A DNA stretch of 64,000 nucleotides from Pseudovibrio sp. M1P-2-3 (lineage in GTDB: Bacteria > Pseudomonadota > Alphaproteobacteria > Rhizobiales > Stappiaceae), in NCBI RefSeq assembly GCF_031501865.1, contig NZ_JARRCW010000001.1, positions 4,044,001-4,108,000 on the forward strand. The letters are read 5' to 3'. The first letter of the stretch is position 1. Each line of letters opens with the position of its first letter. Shown piece by piece: positions 24,509-33,940 of this stretch. Position numbers and translations under genes: made by a program. The notes beneath the pieces were generated by a model. The model had not been told where the DNA came from and searched no databases. It saw only the letters and a program-made list of their open reading frames with translations.

Positions 24509-26323
24509 ATGAATGCACCAACGCTAAAGTGCGAGCAGGGCGAAATCTCTCCCGACACCCGCGCGGCCCACGCAACAGCCACAGCATTTCTCAATGCCTA
24601 CCTACGGGAATGGGAGGGCTGGACACTTTTAACACAGCCAAGCGCACGCGCCTCCGGCTCTCGTGTGCCGATGGCAAGGATGCCTCTTACAAGCAACAAC
24701 GGCGCCTTACTCATCGCGATGCCTTTTAAAGGGCATTTTCGCTATCAAATCCAATTGCCATTTATCCGCGAGTTTGAAGATGGGAAAAGGGAGGAGATCG
24801 AGCTGTTTGAGGCCATTGCCCTGCTGGTCAAGAACAACAGGACAGAGGGACAAAGTGGCTCTCTTGAGCTGAAATTGCTGGAGCGTATTCTCAACAGCCA
24901 GCAGAATATGGCAGAAGCTTTTGCAAGAGATAACACTCACAGCTCAGCCAGCCTCTGGAATTTTCAGGAGGCGGAGACAGCTTTACTTTCCGGCCACCCA
25001 ACACACCCGAACCCGCGCAGTAAAGACGGCATGAATCTGGAAGAATCCAAGCTGTATTCTCCAGAACAAAATGGGCAATTTGCTCTGTTTTGGGTACTTG
25101 CAGATAAAACCATACTGAGCGGAAAAACGGCAGATGAGAGGGGCTTGTCCTCTTACCTCCAGCAGATGGTCTCAGCTGATAGCACCCTGCCGCCCCTGTT
25201 GCGTGATGAGTGTCCTCAAGGGTTTGTTCCCGTACCTTGGCACCCTTTGCAAGCACGAGACATTTTAAAACATCCCGCGGTTTGCAAGTACATTGCCGAG
25301 GGGAAGCTCATTCCGGTGGGTGTGGCTGGAAAAACGTTCACCCCAACAGGCTCCACACGGGGCGTTCACGGCTGGCATGCCCCTTACATGCTCAAGTTCT
25401 CCCTCGGCGTTCGGCTAACCAACTCCATGCGTTTCCTGAGCCGCAAAGAGGTGGAACGAGGCATTCAGATTTGCCAGCTTATGAAAAGTCCGGTTGGCGA
25501 GGCTATTCATAACAGTGAAAAGACCCTCACCATACTCGAGGAACCGGCATATCTGGCCCTGCAAGACCAAGCGGGAGACTTGCTGGAGGAAAGCCTTATC
25601 GTGCTTCGCTCCAATCCGTTTCAAGATTCTGCCGAGGCCGGCCCGCTCATGTTGGCAAGCCTGTGCGAGGAGCGGCTGAACAGCCTCAGCCCCCTTGGAG
25701 AAGTGATTACCGAGCGAGCACAAAAGACCGGACAAACAAGCGCCCAAGTTGCCGCGCATTGGCTGACGGACTTTTTGAAAGTCGCAATCGCCCCTGTACT
25801 ACGCATCCGTGCCCGTCACGGCTTGCTCTTTGGCTCACACCAGCAAAACATGATGGTGTCCTTGGCAAACGGTCTTCCTGTCAAATGCTGGATCAGGGAC
25901 TGTCAGGGAACAGGGCACCTGACCAGCCACCACGACGAGCTGGCAAAACACCTGCCGAATATCGGCATAGACAGCAACAACATCGCAAGCCCGCAGCTGG
26001 GCAACGCGCTTTTGTGCTACTACGTCATCGTCAATAATCTGATGAACATTATCAGTACATTAGCGATTGACGGGCATCTGGAAGAGCAAAACTCTTATTG
26101 CCTGTTGCACACATTTTTAAAAGAAGAACATGCAGCATGCGACACCGACCCCACCTTCTATGAAATGCTGCTTAACGCGCAGACCCTGTGCAGCAAAGCG
26201 AACTTTAAAACCAGCTTCAGTGGGGTAAACGAGGCCTCCGGCGGAACAGACGGCCAGCTTGCCTCCTTTATTGAAATTCCCAATCCTCTCGTGAAAATAG
26301 ATCAATATGAACCAGCCACTTAA
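24509..26323 (+). CDS. iucA: NRPS-independent siderophore synthetase, IucA/IucC family (first)
   Basis: About 604 residues from the ATG at 24509; an ATG at 24419 would overlap iucD by 38 bp and adds a leader unlike homologues. Family motifs are LLSGHPTHPNPRSKDGMN (ATP and citrate site), VPWHPLQARDIL, TPTGSTRGVH, LKFSLGVRLTNSMRFLS and, in the C-terminal FhuF-like part, RHGLLFGSHQQNMMV and IRDCQGTG. It couples citrate to the acyl-hydroxylated amine. As the first synthetase of an IucDABC set it is expected to make the mono-amide. Overlaps iucB by 17 bp. Confidence 0.9.
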   Translation: MNAPTLKCEQGEISPDTRAAHATATAFLNAYLREWEGWTLLTQPSARASGSRVPMARMPLTSNNGALLIAMPFKGHFRYQIQLPFIREFEDGKREEIELFEAIALLVKNNRTEGQSGSLELKLLERILNSQQNMAEAFARDNTHSSASLWNFQEAETALLSGHPTHPNPRSKDGMNLEESKLYSPEQNGQFALFWVLADKTILSGKTADERGLSSYLQQMVSADSTLPPLLRDECPQGFVPVPWHPLQARDILKHPAVCKYIAEGKLIPVGVAGKTFTPTGSTRGVHGWHAPYMLKFSLGVRLTNSMRFLSRKEVERGIQICQLMKSPVGEAIHNSEKTLTILEEPAYLALQDQAGDLLEESLIVLRSNPFQDSAEAGPLMLASLCEERLNSLSPLGEVITERAQKTGQTSAQVAAHWLTDFLKVAIAPVLRIRARHGLLFGSHQQNMMVSLANGLPVKCWIRDCQGTGHLTSHHDELAKHLPNIGIDSNNIASPQLGNALLCYYVIVNNLMNIISTLAIDGHLEEQNSYCLLHTFLKEEHAACDTDPTFYEMLLNAQTLCSKANFKTSFSGVNEASGGTDGQLASFIEIPNPLVKIDQYEPAT

Positions 26324-27362
26324 TCATAGCCTGCACACTTTTTCACCGCTGGAAGCGTACAAGGTATTTCCTGCCAGCGCTGCACCACTCACGGTTTCAA
26401 TAAGCCAGAACAATGTTTCATCTGCAGATCTGATCTGTAATGGAGAGCGGGTTGCCCAAGCAGTTCTCAGCTCAGAGCCTGCGCAGAAGCTGACCTTGAC
26501 ATTTGCAGGTGGAGCACCGTGCGAAGCCCAGCGGGCAGCAGTGGTGGCACAGTTATCACATCAGTTCTCACTGAACCCGCAGCTGGAAAAAATTTGTATT
26601 GAACTCCTTGAAGCCAGTTTCCCACTACGGGATCTTCCGTTTTTATACACTGCTGGGAATGAACTGTTTGTTGAGCGAAGCGGGTTTTATCAAACACCGC
26701 TCATGTGGCTTGGGCACCAACCTGCCTCGAGAAATTCCGTTGGCCTGATGGCCGGTCCTGACGGGCGTGACCACCCAAGGCGTCCTCCCCATCCTCAAGG
26801 TCTCTTCTATGAGCGCTACGATAGGGAATCAGATCTCACAGTTTCCTTCCGCAGTGTGGACCTTGAAAAAGATCTGGACCTGTTTCACCGCTGGATGAAC
26901 GATCGCCGGGTTGCATATTTCTGGGAACTGGATGAATCAAAGGACAAGCTGCGGTCCTATCTGGAAGCTTTTGCAAACCGGCCACATACCTACCCGCTCA
27001 TCAGCTGTATTAACGGAGAGGATGCGGGTTACTTTGAAACCTACTGGGTGAGAGAAGATAGGCTTGGCCCCTACTACGACTCCCAGATTTGGGACCGTGG
27101 GTGGCACGGTTTGATTGGCGAGCGTTCGCATCTGGGCAGAGCCAAAACCAGCGCAACTTTACGCAGTCTTCTGCATTACCTGTTTCTAGATTGCCCGATG
27201 ACTGAACAGGTTATGGGGGAACCAAGAGCGGACAACACCAAGCTGCTGAGCTACGCAAGTACACTTGGCTATAAAAAGCTAAAGGAATTCGACTTCCCCC
27301 ATAAACGATCCGCCTTGATGGAGTGCACCCGAGACCGCTTTTTCTCCAAGGTGGCACTATGA
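26307..27362 (+). CDS. iucB: N-hydroxylysine acetyltransferase (IucB-like GNAT)
   Basis: 351 residues. The C-terminal half has the siderophore acetyltransferase pattern: VDLEKDLDLFHRWMNDRRVAYFW, YFETYWVREDRLGPYYD, RGWHGLIGE and ADNTKLLSYASTLGYKKLKEFDFPHKR. It transfers acetyl (or another acyl) from CoA to N6-hydroxylysine, giving the hydroxamate. The N-terminal ~150 residues are a poorly conserved extension typical of IucB. Start ATG lies inside the end of iucA, and its TGA overlaps the iucC ATG (ATGA), so the genes are translationally coupled. Confidence 0.9.
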   Translation: MNQPLNHSLHTFSPLEAYKVFPASAAPLTVSISQNNVSSADLICNGERVAQAVLSSEPAQKLTLTFAGGAPCEAQRAAVVAQLSHQFSLNPQLEKICIELLEASFPLRDLPFLYTAGNELFVERSGFYQTPLMWLGHQPASRNSVGLMAGPDGRDHPRRPPHPQGLFYERYDRESDLTVSFRSVDLEKDLDLFHRWMNDRRVAYFWELDESKDKLRSYLEAFANRPHTYPLISCINGEDAGYFETYWVREDRLGPYYDSQIWDRGWHGLIGERSHLGRAKTSATLRSLLHYLFLDCPMTEQVMGEPRADNTKLLSYASTLGYKKLKEFDFPHKRSALMECTRDRFFSKVAL

Positions 27363-29143
27363 GCGACTCAGAAAAAATGACTGCAAGTGAACTGGAATGG
27401 GGCAAGATTTGCCGCGCTAGCCTTGCCAAGCTCATAAGTGAACTGAGCTTTGAAGAGGTTTTAAAGCCTGTGACCAAGCCTGAGGAAGATGGTGCTTATC
27501 ATCTTCTTTTATCCTCCGGCATCTCCTACAGCTTTTCCGCGAAAGTTGGTATCTGGGGGAACCTTGTCGTTAATGGCGACAGCATCAGGCGAACCCCTGA
27601 CAACGATGAGCCAGCTTGTCCGCAACAATTTACCATTGATGCCCGCACTGAAATGGGTATGAGTGCTGCGACCGAGGCGACATTTCTACGTGAGTTGGCA
27701 AACACCTTGCGGCAAGATCTTGTTCTGCTTCAGCGCACAAAAGAAAGTGCCGGGGAGGATATTCTCCCTCTGCCTGCCCATGAGCGCCAATCCCTGTTGG
27801 CGGGCCACCCCAAGGCTGTTGCCAACAAAGGACGTCTAGGCTGGAGTATTCCCGATCTGGAGCAGTATGCACCTGAATATCACCGGTCTTTCAAGCTGCT
27901 TTGGATAGCCGCAAAACGTGGTAGCTGCAAAATCAGCGAGAGTTTGGACAGCAACGAGACAGACACCCTTACCCAAAGTCTGGGGAGTGCCGAGTTCAAC
28001 AGACTGCACACAGTCCTACACGAGCAAGGTCTGGGTCTGGAATCTCATGTGCTCATTCCTGTCCACCCGTGGCAATGGGATCACGTGATTCAGCAGAGCC
28101 ACCTTGTCGATATCCAGCGGGGAAACCTTATCATGCTGGGTGAGTTCGGAGATAGTTACGTCTCTGGTCCCAGCCTTCGCACTCTTGTCAATATTGACCG
28201 CCCCGGGTCTCCGGATATCAAAGTCGCCCTGACAATTCTCAATACCTCCGCTTACCGAGGTATTCCGGGAAAGTATATTGCAAAGGGCGGAAAGCTCTCC
28301 CTGTGGCTCCATGATACCGTTCAAGCTGACAGCTTCTTGAAAGACAAAGTCCTCATTCTTCAAGAACAAAGGGGCGTTTGGTTTGAACACTCCATTTATG
28401 CCCAAGCACCTCATGCTCCCTATCAGCACCATGAAAGTCTGGGCGTTATCTGGCGGGAGAATGTGGCAAAGCACTTAGCAGAAGGACAGCAGGCCTGCCT
28501 TTACGCAGAGCTGCTTCATGAAGACACCAAGGGTATTCCCCTCGCGGTTTACCACGCCCAGAAATCCGGCTTGTCTATTGAGGACTGGCTCACGCAGCTT
28601 TTTAAAGTCACGGCTGCTCCTCTCTACCATTTTCTGGCGAAATATGGTGTTGGCTTCATAGCCCACGGCCAGAACATCACGGTGACAATGCAAAACCACG
28701 TGCCGGTTGGTATCGCTATCAAGGACTTGCAGGGAGATTGTGCTGTTGTGGATCAAGTGTTTCCCGAGCACTCAAGCCTTTCTCAGGACCTGCGCGACAA
28801 CCTGCCTCAAAAACCCGCACATTACATAATCCACGACATCCAAACCGCCCACTTCGCTTCACTGCTGCGGTTTTTCTCCGCTGGGCTGAACAGGGCAGGT
28901 ATTATTGACGAGGAAACCTTCTACGCGGTTTTAGGAAGTGTTCTCCAACAATATATGGCCGAACACGAAGCCTTGGCAGAACGCTTCGCACTCTTTGACC
29001 TGTTCACCCCCACAATGGCAAAAGTATGCATCAACAAAGTACGGTTTGCAGTTGGATACGAAGACAACGCCGAGCGCCCTCTTCCCGCCCTTGGAACAGA
29101 CCTGCACAACCCGATCTACCTAACAAATAAAGTTCTGGTGTAA
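27359..29143 (+). CDS. iucC: NRPS-independent siderophore synthetase, IucA/IucC family (second)
   Basis: 594 residues from the ATGA overlap at 27359; the upstream GTG is rejected. Family motifs are LLAGHPKAVANKGRLGW, IPVHPWQWDHVI, SGPSLRTLVN, VALTILNTSAYRGIPGKYI, HESLGVIWREN and YGVGFIAHGQNITVTMQ with IKDLQGD. It closes the siderophore by adding the second hydroxamate to the citrate mono-amide. The gene ends the operon; a GC-rich hairpin follows at 29175. No TonB-dependent receptor or uptake gene is adjacent. Confidence 0.9.
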   Translation: MSDSEKMTASELEWGKICRASLAKLISELSFEEVLKPVTKPEEDGAYHLLLSSGISYSFSAKVGIWGNLVVNGDSIRRTPDNDEPACPQQFTIDARTEMGMSAATEATFLRELANTLRQDLVLLQRTKESAGEDILPLPAHERQSLLAGHPKAVANKGRLGWSIPDLEQYAPEYHRSFKLLWIAAKRGSCKISESLDSNETDTLTQSLGSAEFNRLHTVLHEQGLGLESHVLIPVHPWQWDHVIQQSHLVDIQRGNLIMLGEFGDSYVSGPSLRTLVNIDRPGSPDIKVALTILNTSAYRGIPGKYIAKGGKLSLWLHDTVQADSFLKDKVLILQEQRGVWFEHSIYAQAPHAPYQHHESLGVIWRENVAKHLAEGQQACLYAELLHEDTKGIPLAVYHAQKSGLSIEDWLTQLFKVTAAPLYHFLAKYGVGFIAHGQNITVTMQNHVPVGIAIKDLQGDCAVVDQVFPEHSSLSQDLRDNLPQKPAHYIIHDIQTAHFASLLRFFSAGLNRAGIIDEETFYAVLGSVLQQYMAEHEALAERFALFDLFTPTMAKVCINKVRFAVGYEDNAERPLPALGTDLHNPIYLTNKVLV

Positions 29144-29174
29144 TTTGGGACGGACCTAAAAGACCATAAAACCC

Positions 29175-29207
29175 GCCCTAGCACTGCAACACAGCACCTG
29201 CTAGGGC
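29175..29207 (+). terminator. Hairpin after the siderophore operon
   Basis: GCCCTAGCA and TGCTAGGGC form a perfect 9-bp stem with a 15-base loop, 31 bp behind the iucC stop. There is no T-run, so it may be a processing or Rho-associated end rather than a classical terminator. Confidence 0.5.
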
Positions 29208-29209
29208 TC

Positions 29210-29677
29210 CTATAAGGAACCTATTGAAAAGACTGGTGCCGCTGAAAGGCCTCAAACACCCACACCGCTTTGCCCAGCCTCGATAATGCAGGCTAGCTTT
29301 TCTTTTGGTAACAATTTAGGGTTGAGGAAGCCAGCGGCCCGCTTCGCACTATCCCCACCAACTGAGGTCTCCAGCGCGCTGTCCTAACATCTCAGAACAC
29401 CTTTTAGACTAGTTTGCTTACACCATGACAAGGCTGCTGCACCAAGGGGAGTCCAACCGATTCCATCGCACATCTGTGCCCATCTTTTTGCTGGAAATCT
29501 AATAAGCCTCTTCAGCAAGCTGAGGGTGTTTTCATCAATACTCCTTTGGTTTTCCTCGCTACCAGATTAACCAGTTGAAGCAATCCAGAGTGGCTCACTG
29601 GTGTGCAAGCCTTGCCATATATCTACGGGTGTCAACCCCTCACCTAATTTAAAGGGCCTTTCCTACTTTCATCTTTA
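29210..29677. other. Non-coding stretch between siderophore operon and T6SS island
   Basis: I see no gene, repeat or clear regulatory motif here. Base composition shifts to more AT-rich DNA towards the right. It may contain the left junction of the T6SS cargo island, but no repeat marks it. Confidence 0.35.
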
Positions 29678-29968
29678 CTAACCACCAATGTCTACATTCC
29701 CTGAACCTGCTGCAGCTGTCCCGCCACAGTCTACAGCATCGCCTACCCGGCAAACAGCAATACCGTTAACGAAAACAGTGCCTGAGCCGGCTGCCATTGC
29801 ACGGCCATGAGATGAGCAGTCAGAACATCCGTGTGCGGCTATCCCATCGCCTACGCGTACAACTGCGAGACTATTTATAAAGGTGTCGGGACTTCCCGCA
29901 GTTGATGGCGAGGGCGGGAAACACCCATGGCCAGCGGCAATATCCCCTTTTCTATAGGCGGCAGGCAT
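29678..29968 (-). CDS. PAAR-domain protein (T6SS spike tip)
   Basis: 96 residues, essentially one PAAR domain: GDIAAGHGCFPPSPSTAGS, INSLAVVRVGDGIAAHGC, GRAMAAGSGTVFVNGIAVCRVGDAVDCGG. The repeated (V/I)NG(I/L)AV.RVGD units and the His/Cys pattern for metal binding are clear. PAAR proteins sharpen the VgrG tip and carry effectors. It is the last gene of the leftward T6SS cargo series, 43 bp beyond the immunity-like pair. No C-terminal toxin is attached. Confidence 0.9.
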   Translation of the reverse strand: MPAAYRKGDIAAGHGCFPPSPSTAGSPDTFINSLAVVRVGDGIAAHGCSDCSSHGRAMAAGSGTVFVNGIAVCRVGDAVDCGGTAAAGSGNVDIGG

Positions 29969-30010
29969 AAAATTTTTTCCGTTGCTGGAGATTTAAATAC
30001 AAGGCAGGCA

Positions 30011-30529
30011 TCAACGAATTTTCCTGCACTGTGCTAGAAAATCGAACGAACGTCCTTTGATAGGCGTTATCAGAGCTTCTGATTCCCAGATATTCCAATA
30101 GCCCCAGTTTTTGTAGCTCCACGCCCAAACCTCAGGACGGGGTATTCCTATCCCCCTTGTAAGATCCCAATGTTCATCGCTTTTCATTTCTTCATCACTT
30201 TTGACGATGATAACGCCGAAATGGGGGGGGCGATCAATAATCCAATCATAAAAAAACCAACCTAGCCCCATGTATTTTCGATCAAAGTGTTTGAAAATAT
30301 TGGGAAAGAAAATATTGGATTCAAGCATAATAACTTTATTAGTTCTACTTGAATAGTCCTGATCATACCAACAGAACTTCGCACCAAAACGTTGATAGGT
30401 AACAATATTTAGATAAGTAACAAATAATATGTACGGGATTCCAGCCAGCAAAGTAATAACTGTAGCTAATTTTAATACTTTATTTTGCACCACATTTTTA
30501 CTGTTTAGCCCAAACTTAATAGCAAACAT
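30011..30529 (-). CDS. Membrane-anchored immunity-like protein, paralogue A (unknown)
   Basis: About 172 residues from the ATG at 30529, which overlaps the stop of the preceding gene by one base (TGATG). One membrane helix near the N-terminus (VLKLATVITLLAGIPYILFV) is followed by LNIVTYQRFG. The C-terminal ~70 residues (HFGVIIVKSDEEMK, RPEVWAWSYKNWGYWNIWES, LITPIKGRSFDFL) are closely repeated in the neighbour at 30529-30852. A run of eight C (G8 on the plus strand, 30223-30230) lies in the coding sequence. Position directly behind a toxin fragment suggests an immunity protein; no family is recognised. Confidence 0.65.
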   Translation of the reverse strand: MFAIKFGLNSKNVVQNKVLKLATVITLLAGIPYILFVTYLNIVTYQRFGAKFCWYDQDYSSRTNKVIMLESNIFFPNIFKHFDRKYMGLGWFFYDWIIDRPPHFGVIIVKSDEEMKSDEHWDLTRGIGIPRPEVWAWSYKNWGYWNIWESEALITPIKGRSFDFLAQCRKIR

Positions 30530-30852
30530 CAGCGTATTTCTCGGCACCGTTCGAGGAATGATTTGGATCTCCCTTTAACAGGAGTGATCAAACCATAATT
30601 TTCCCAAATATCCCAGTAATTAAAATTCCTATCACTCCAGGCCCATACTTCAGGACGGCCAGAACTCCCAGTGCGGTACCAATGTTTTTCTTTTTTCATC
30701 TCCCCATCACTTTTGACAATGATAACGCCGAAATGTGTGTGGGGGGGGGTACCGAACCTTTGATAGGTGACTAAATTGACGTATACAACAAACACTAAGT
30801 AGGGAATTCCCAAGCTCAGTAGTACTAAAACAATAACACGAATCTTTCTCAT
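30529..30852 (-). CDS. Membrane-anchored immunity-like protein, paralogue B (shortened)
   Basis: 107 residues. The N-terminal helix (VIVLVLLSLGIPYLVFVVYV), YQRFG and the C-terminal half match paralogue A, but about 55 residues in the middle are missing, with the junction at a run of nine C (G9 on the plus strand, 30741-30749) and a CACACA repeat. Its ATG overlaps the stop of the upstream toxin fragment (ATGA), as immunity genes often do. The deletion keeps the frame. Role as immunity to the broken effector is inferred. Confidence 0.65.
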   Translation of the reverse strand: MRKIRVIVLVLLSLGIPYLVFVVYVNLVTYQRFGTPPHTHFGVIIVKSDGEMKKEKHWYRTGSSGRPEVWAWSDRNFNYWDIWENYGLITPVKGRSKSFLERCREIR

Positions 30853-31186
30853 TGTTGATCATAGACCCATTCTGGATGCCGCCCCAAAATTTCAATAAGA
30901 TCTTTGTATGCGACTACTGAGCTCTTTCTACTTGCTAAGTTATAGCCCTCTTTAACAGCGGTAGTATCCCGAGGAGCATCTCCTGTAACAGATCCTCCAT
31001 CAACAAATTGAGCTTTACCCGCTCCATCACTACCAGTCGTTGTTGTCGTTCTTAACAAAATGACCGTACTCGGACGACCCTCGTTCGAACGCATTAGTGC
31101 GACCTGAATGTCAACGGGTAAGGGTAAACTGTAAACTGAGATAGATTTGTGCAACAAGGCCCTTCGGCTGTTGACTCCAAAGCTTA
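30849..31186 (-). pseudogene. C-terminal toxin fragment of a broken T6SS effector
   Basis: The frame is open from the IS3 junction at 31186 to the stop at 30849, giving about 110 residues. It includes SLPLPVDIQVALMRSNEG, VILLRTTTTTG, GDAPRDTTAVKEGYNLASRK and ILGRHPEWVYDQQ. It looks like the end of a larger protein with its N-terminus removed by IS insertion. A DUF4150 remnant at 33941-34010 in the same orientation is probably the missing upstream part. A downstream immunity-like gene overlaps its stop. The toxin family is not recognised. Confidence 0.6.
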
Positions 31187-31243
31187 TGAGCCTCCCCCAA
31201 AGAAGTGGTCCACGTTTATGATTAGGAAAACGGAGGACTCGAT

Positions 31244-31522
31244 ATGGGAATCAAGAGACCCAAACCAGAAGAGATTGTCGTTAAACTGCGGCAAGTTGAA
31301 GTCCTGATGGGGCAAGGAATGGCGCGCTTGGATGCGATCCGCCAGATCGGCGTTACCGAGCAAACCTATTACCGTTGGAAGAAGAAGTATGGCGGAATGG
31401 GTACGGAGCAACTCAAGGAACTGAAGCGGCTGCAGAAAGAAAATGAACGTTTGCGCCGTGCGGTCTCTGATCTGACATTGGACAAGCTGATCCTTACGGA
31501 GGCTGCAAAGGGAAACTTCTGA
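31244..31522 (+). CDS. IS3-family OrfA
   Basis: 92 residues: a helix-turn-helix ([20 protein letters not shown] ... [21 protein letters not shown]) followed by a leucine-zipper region ([18 protein letters not shown]). This is the standard OrfA of the IS407-type IS3 group. GGAGGACTCGAT precedes the ATG. It normally fuses with OrfB by -1 frameshifting; the overlap region runs to 31566. Confidence 0.88.
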   Translation: MGIKRPKPEEIVVKLRQVEVLMGQGMARLDAIRQIGVTEQTYYRWKKKYGGMGTEQLKELKRLQKENERLRRAVSDLTLDKLILTEAAKGNF

Positions 31523-31566
31523 GCCCTGCTCGTCGCAGAGCCTGCATTAACCATATACGCAGTCAG

Positions 31567-32370
31567 GTGAAGGTTTCCGAGCGGCGTGTTTGTCGTGTTC
31601 TTGGCCAGCATCGCTCCACACAGCGTCGCTTCCCCAAAGGGCGAGCGGATGAAGATCAGCTGGTTGCAGATATGATTGAGCTGGCACGCCAATATGGCCG
31701 TTACGGTTACCGTCGCATTGCCGCTTTGCTCCGAGAGGCTGGATGGCAAGTGAACGATAAACGTGTTGAACGTCTGTGGCGACGAGAGGGGCTGAAAGTT
31801 CCCATGAAGCAACCGAAACAGGGGCGGCTCTGGCTCAATGATGGGTCTTGCATACGTCTCCGGCCACAGTATCGCAATCACGTGTGGTCCTATGACTTTG
31901 TCCATCATCGCACTGATGATGGCAGGGCATTCAGAACGTTGAATATTTTGGATGAGTATACGCGTGAATGCCTTGCTATTCGGGTGAAGCGAAAGCTGAA
32001 TGCGAGCGAAGTCATCGATGCGCTGACGGACCTGTTTATCCTGCGCGGCATACCTGCCTATATTCGTTCAGATAACGGCCCGGAGTTCGTGGCGGAGGCG
32101 GTTCAAAAGTGGATCAAATCCGTCGGAGCCCAAACAGCCTACATTGAGCCAGGATCGCCTTGGGAAAACGGATATTGCGAAAGTTTCAATGGGCGAATGC
32201 GTGATGAATTATTGAATGGAGAAATCTTCTACTCGCTACATGAAGCTCAAATAATCATAGAACGCTGGAGGAAACACTACAATACCAAACGACCGCATAG
32301 TGCTCTGGGCTACCGCCCTCCAGTTCCGGAAGTCATTATTCCGATAGACCAAAGGCCAACCATGCACTAA
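31567..32370 (+). CDS. IS3-family OrfB (DDE integrase)
   Basis: 267 residues of the rve-type catalytic domain: [16 protein letters not shown] (first Asp), [15 protein letters not shown] (second Asp) and [20 protein letters not shown] (Glu), then [16 protein letters not shown] at the end. The N-terminal part ([16 protein letters not shown]) is the HTH_21 linker. Frame upstream of the ATG/GTG continues from the OrfA overlap, so the active product is probably OrfAB. Appears intact. Confidence 0.9.
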   Translation: MKVSERRVCRVLGQHRSTQRRFPKGRADEDQLVADMIELARQYGRYGYRRIAALLREAGWQVNDKRVERLWRREGLKVPMKQPKQGRLWLNDGSCIRLRPQYRNHVWSYDFVHHRTDDGRAFRTLNILDEYTRECLAIRVKRKLNASEVIDALTDLFILRGIPAYIRSDNGPEFVAEAVQKWIKSVGAQTAYIEPGSPWENGYCESFNGRMRDELLNGEIFYSLHEAQIIIERWRKHYNTKRPHSALGYRPPVPEVIIPIDQRPTMH

Positions 32371-32404
32371 CTTTCAAAGCGGACCACTCAAACGGGGCTG
32401 CTCA

Positions 32405-32865
32405 AAAGCACACCGTTGTTCTTCAGGCGGTAAAGGGGGGAGAAAGTTCAGGCCATAGGCCGCTCACGTGGTGGTCGGACAACAAAGATCCATGCTTTAA
32501 CGGATGCAGCATGCCATCCGCTCAGGTTTCTACTGACAGGCGGCCAAGTGGCTGACTGCTCTGCAGCAAAGCTGTTGCTGGAACAGCTGCCCAAGTGCCG
32601 TATGCTGCACGCTGACAAAGCTTATGACAGTAATGCTTTACGCAAGCAAATCGAAGATCAAGGCACCGTACCCAACATTCCGCCCAAAGCCAATCGAAAA
32701 TGGAAAAACTACTTTTCACCAGTCCTTTACAAGGGGCGTAACGCCATTGAACGCATGTTTTGCAGGATCAAGGATTTCCGCAGTATCACAACAAGATATG
32801 ACCGAAGCGCAAAGAACTTTCTTTCCGCGCTCAGTCTAGTGGCGCTCATATGCTACTGGTTATGA
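32405..32865 (+). pseudogene. IS5-family transposase, C-terminal fragment
   Basis: The frame reads GRSRGGRTTKIHALTDA, then LLTGGQVADCSAAKLLLEQL, HADKAYDSNALRKQIE, IPPKANRK, YKGRNAIERMFCRIKDFRSI and TTRYDRSAKNFLSALSLVAL. These are the last two DDE segments (ADKAYDS with Asp, RN.IER.F.R.K with Glu) of the IS5/IS427 type. The N-terminal third is missing, cut at the IS3 end. A GAGTCTGGACCCTAGC stretch beyond the stop is probably its right end. Confidence 0.8.
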
Positions 32866-32896
32866 GTCTGGACCCTAGCACTATAGTCTTGAGCCT

Positions 32897-33502
32897 TTAT
32901 ACTGAAACATATCCAGCTGCCTTGAAGTAATTCCAACACTCTTGGGGTGTGAACAGATCGCATATGTCACCCAGAGCCTTTATCAAGGTCTCAAAGGTTC
33001 TGGCTTTCATTCTGCGTAGGTGTGCTTTGAGCTTGGAAAACGCCATTTCGATAGGATTGAGATCAGGAGAATAGGGCGGCAGAAAAAGGAACCAACACCC
33101 GCTTTGTCTGAGGGCCCTTGCGGCTTCTGGAACTTTGTGTGTGGACAGGTTATCCAGAATGACCACCGTTTTAGGGTGCAAGCATGGAGCCAGTTGTGTC
33201 GTGATATAAGTGGTGAATGCCTTGCCATTCATGGCCCCGTCCAGAACCCAGGGCGCAATGAGTCCCTCGTGGGTCAAACCGGCGATAAAGGTCTGGTTCT
33301 GCCAGCGTCCAAACGGCGCTGTGTCAAGGGCTCGTTCCCCTTTAAAGGCTCGGCCTCGCAGCCGGGTTAAATTCGTTTTAACACTGGTTTCATCGAGAAA
33401 CACCAGTCTCTCAGGCAGATCACGCATTATAGGCTGACGGGTGTGGCGCCATTCATCTCTGGCATTTTGTACATGGAGTTTGCCACGCTCGGTTGCCACC
33501 AA
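32897..33502 (-). CDS. IS630 type 2 transposase, C-terminal DDE frame (copy B)
   Basis: 201 residues identical in translation to 7632-8237, with all three catalytic residues ([19 protein letters not shown]). Probably made by -1 frameshifting from the frame at 33427-33855. Confidence 0.87.
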   Translation of the reverse strand: MVATERGKLHVQNARDEWRHTRQPIMRDLPERLVFLDETSVKTNLTRLRGRAFKGERALDTAPFGRWQNQTFIAGLTHEGLIAPWVLDGAMNGKAFTTYITTQLAPCLHPKTVVILDNLSTHKVPEAARALRQSGCWFLFLPPYSPDLNPIEMAFSKLKAHLRRMKARTFETLIKALGDICDLFTPQECWNYFKAAGYVSV

Positions 33503-33855
33503 CGATTTTTTTTATAGGTGTAGCCAAGACGGCGCAAAGCCTTGGAGACGGAAGTATGGTGAACCCTCACTCCCTCAGCCATGAAAAGTGCATCACATAA
33601 CTCCATCAACGTGATATCTCCGTCTTGATTGACCAGCTCGCGCAAGAAGGAGAGGTAGGGCTCCAATTTTCCGCCTCCCTTTGGGCGCCCTGTCCTGACC
33701 GGGATTAAACTCTGCCCCTCCCGAACTTTACGGGCCAAGCGAGATCCTGATGCTGGAGAGATCAGCAGGCGGCGTGCTGCTTCACGCCCGCTCATCCCGG
33801 ATAAAATGAGCCTTTTAAAGCGAAGGCGTAAATCAAGTGAAAGTGGCCGGCCCAT
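33427..33855 (-). CDS. IS630 type 2 transposase, N-terminal frame (copy B)
   Basis: 142 residues, identical in translation to the copy at 8162-8590. The A8 frameshift run is at 33506-33513 (reverse strand). Intact. Confidence 0.87.
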   Translation of the reverse strand: MGRPLSLDLRLRFKRLILSGMSGREAARRLLISPASGSRLARKVREGQSLIPVRTGRPKGGGKLEPYLSFLRELVNQDGDITLMELCDALFMAEGVRVHHTSVSKALRRLGYTYKKNRWWQPSVANSMYKMPEMNGATPVSL

Positions 33856-33940
33856 GTGATCTCCTCCCTAAAAGGAGTGAATCACAAATCAACCTGATTG
33901 GGAATCCCCAATCGATTCAGCGTTGCGCCTCATTGCTTTA

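Larger units (their letters stand above)
31187..32404 (+). mobile_element. IS3-family element (1218 bp)
   Basis: The ends TGAGCCTCCCCCAAAGAAG and, in reverse complement, TGAGCAGCCCCGTTTGAG form an imperfect inverted repeat that continues with GTGGTCC. Two genes are inside (31244-31522 and 31567-32370). The flanks (CTTA left, AAAG right) do not match, so the usual 3-4 bp duplication is missing, which suggests a deletion or recombination after insertion. Confidence 0.85.
32884..33938 (-). mobile_element. IS630-family insertion sequence, type 2, copy B
   Basis: Same 1055-bp element as at 7619-8673, in the same orientation, with very few base changes (for example CCGGCCCATG versus CCGACCCATG at the transposase start). 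TA at 32882-32883 and 33939-33940 flank it. It sits between the IS5 fragment and the DUF4150 remnant. Confidence 0.9.
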
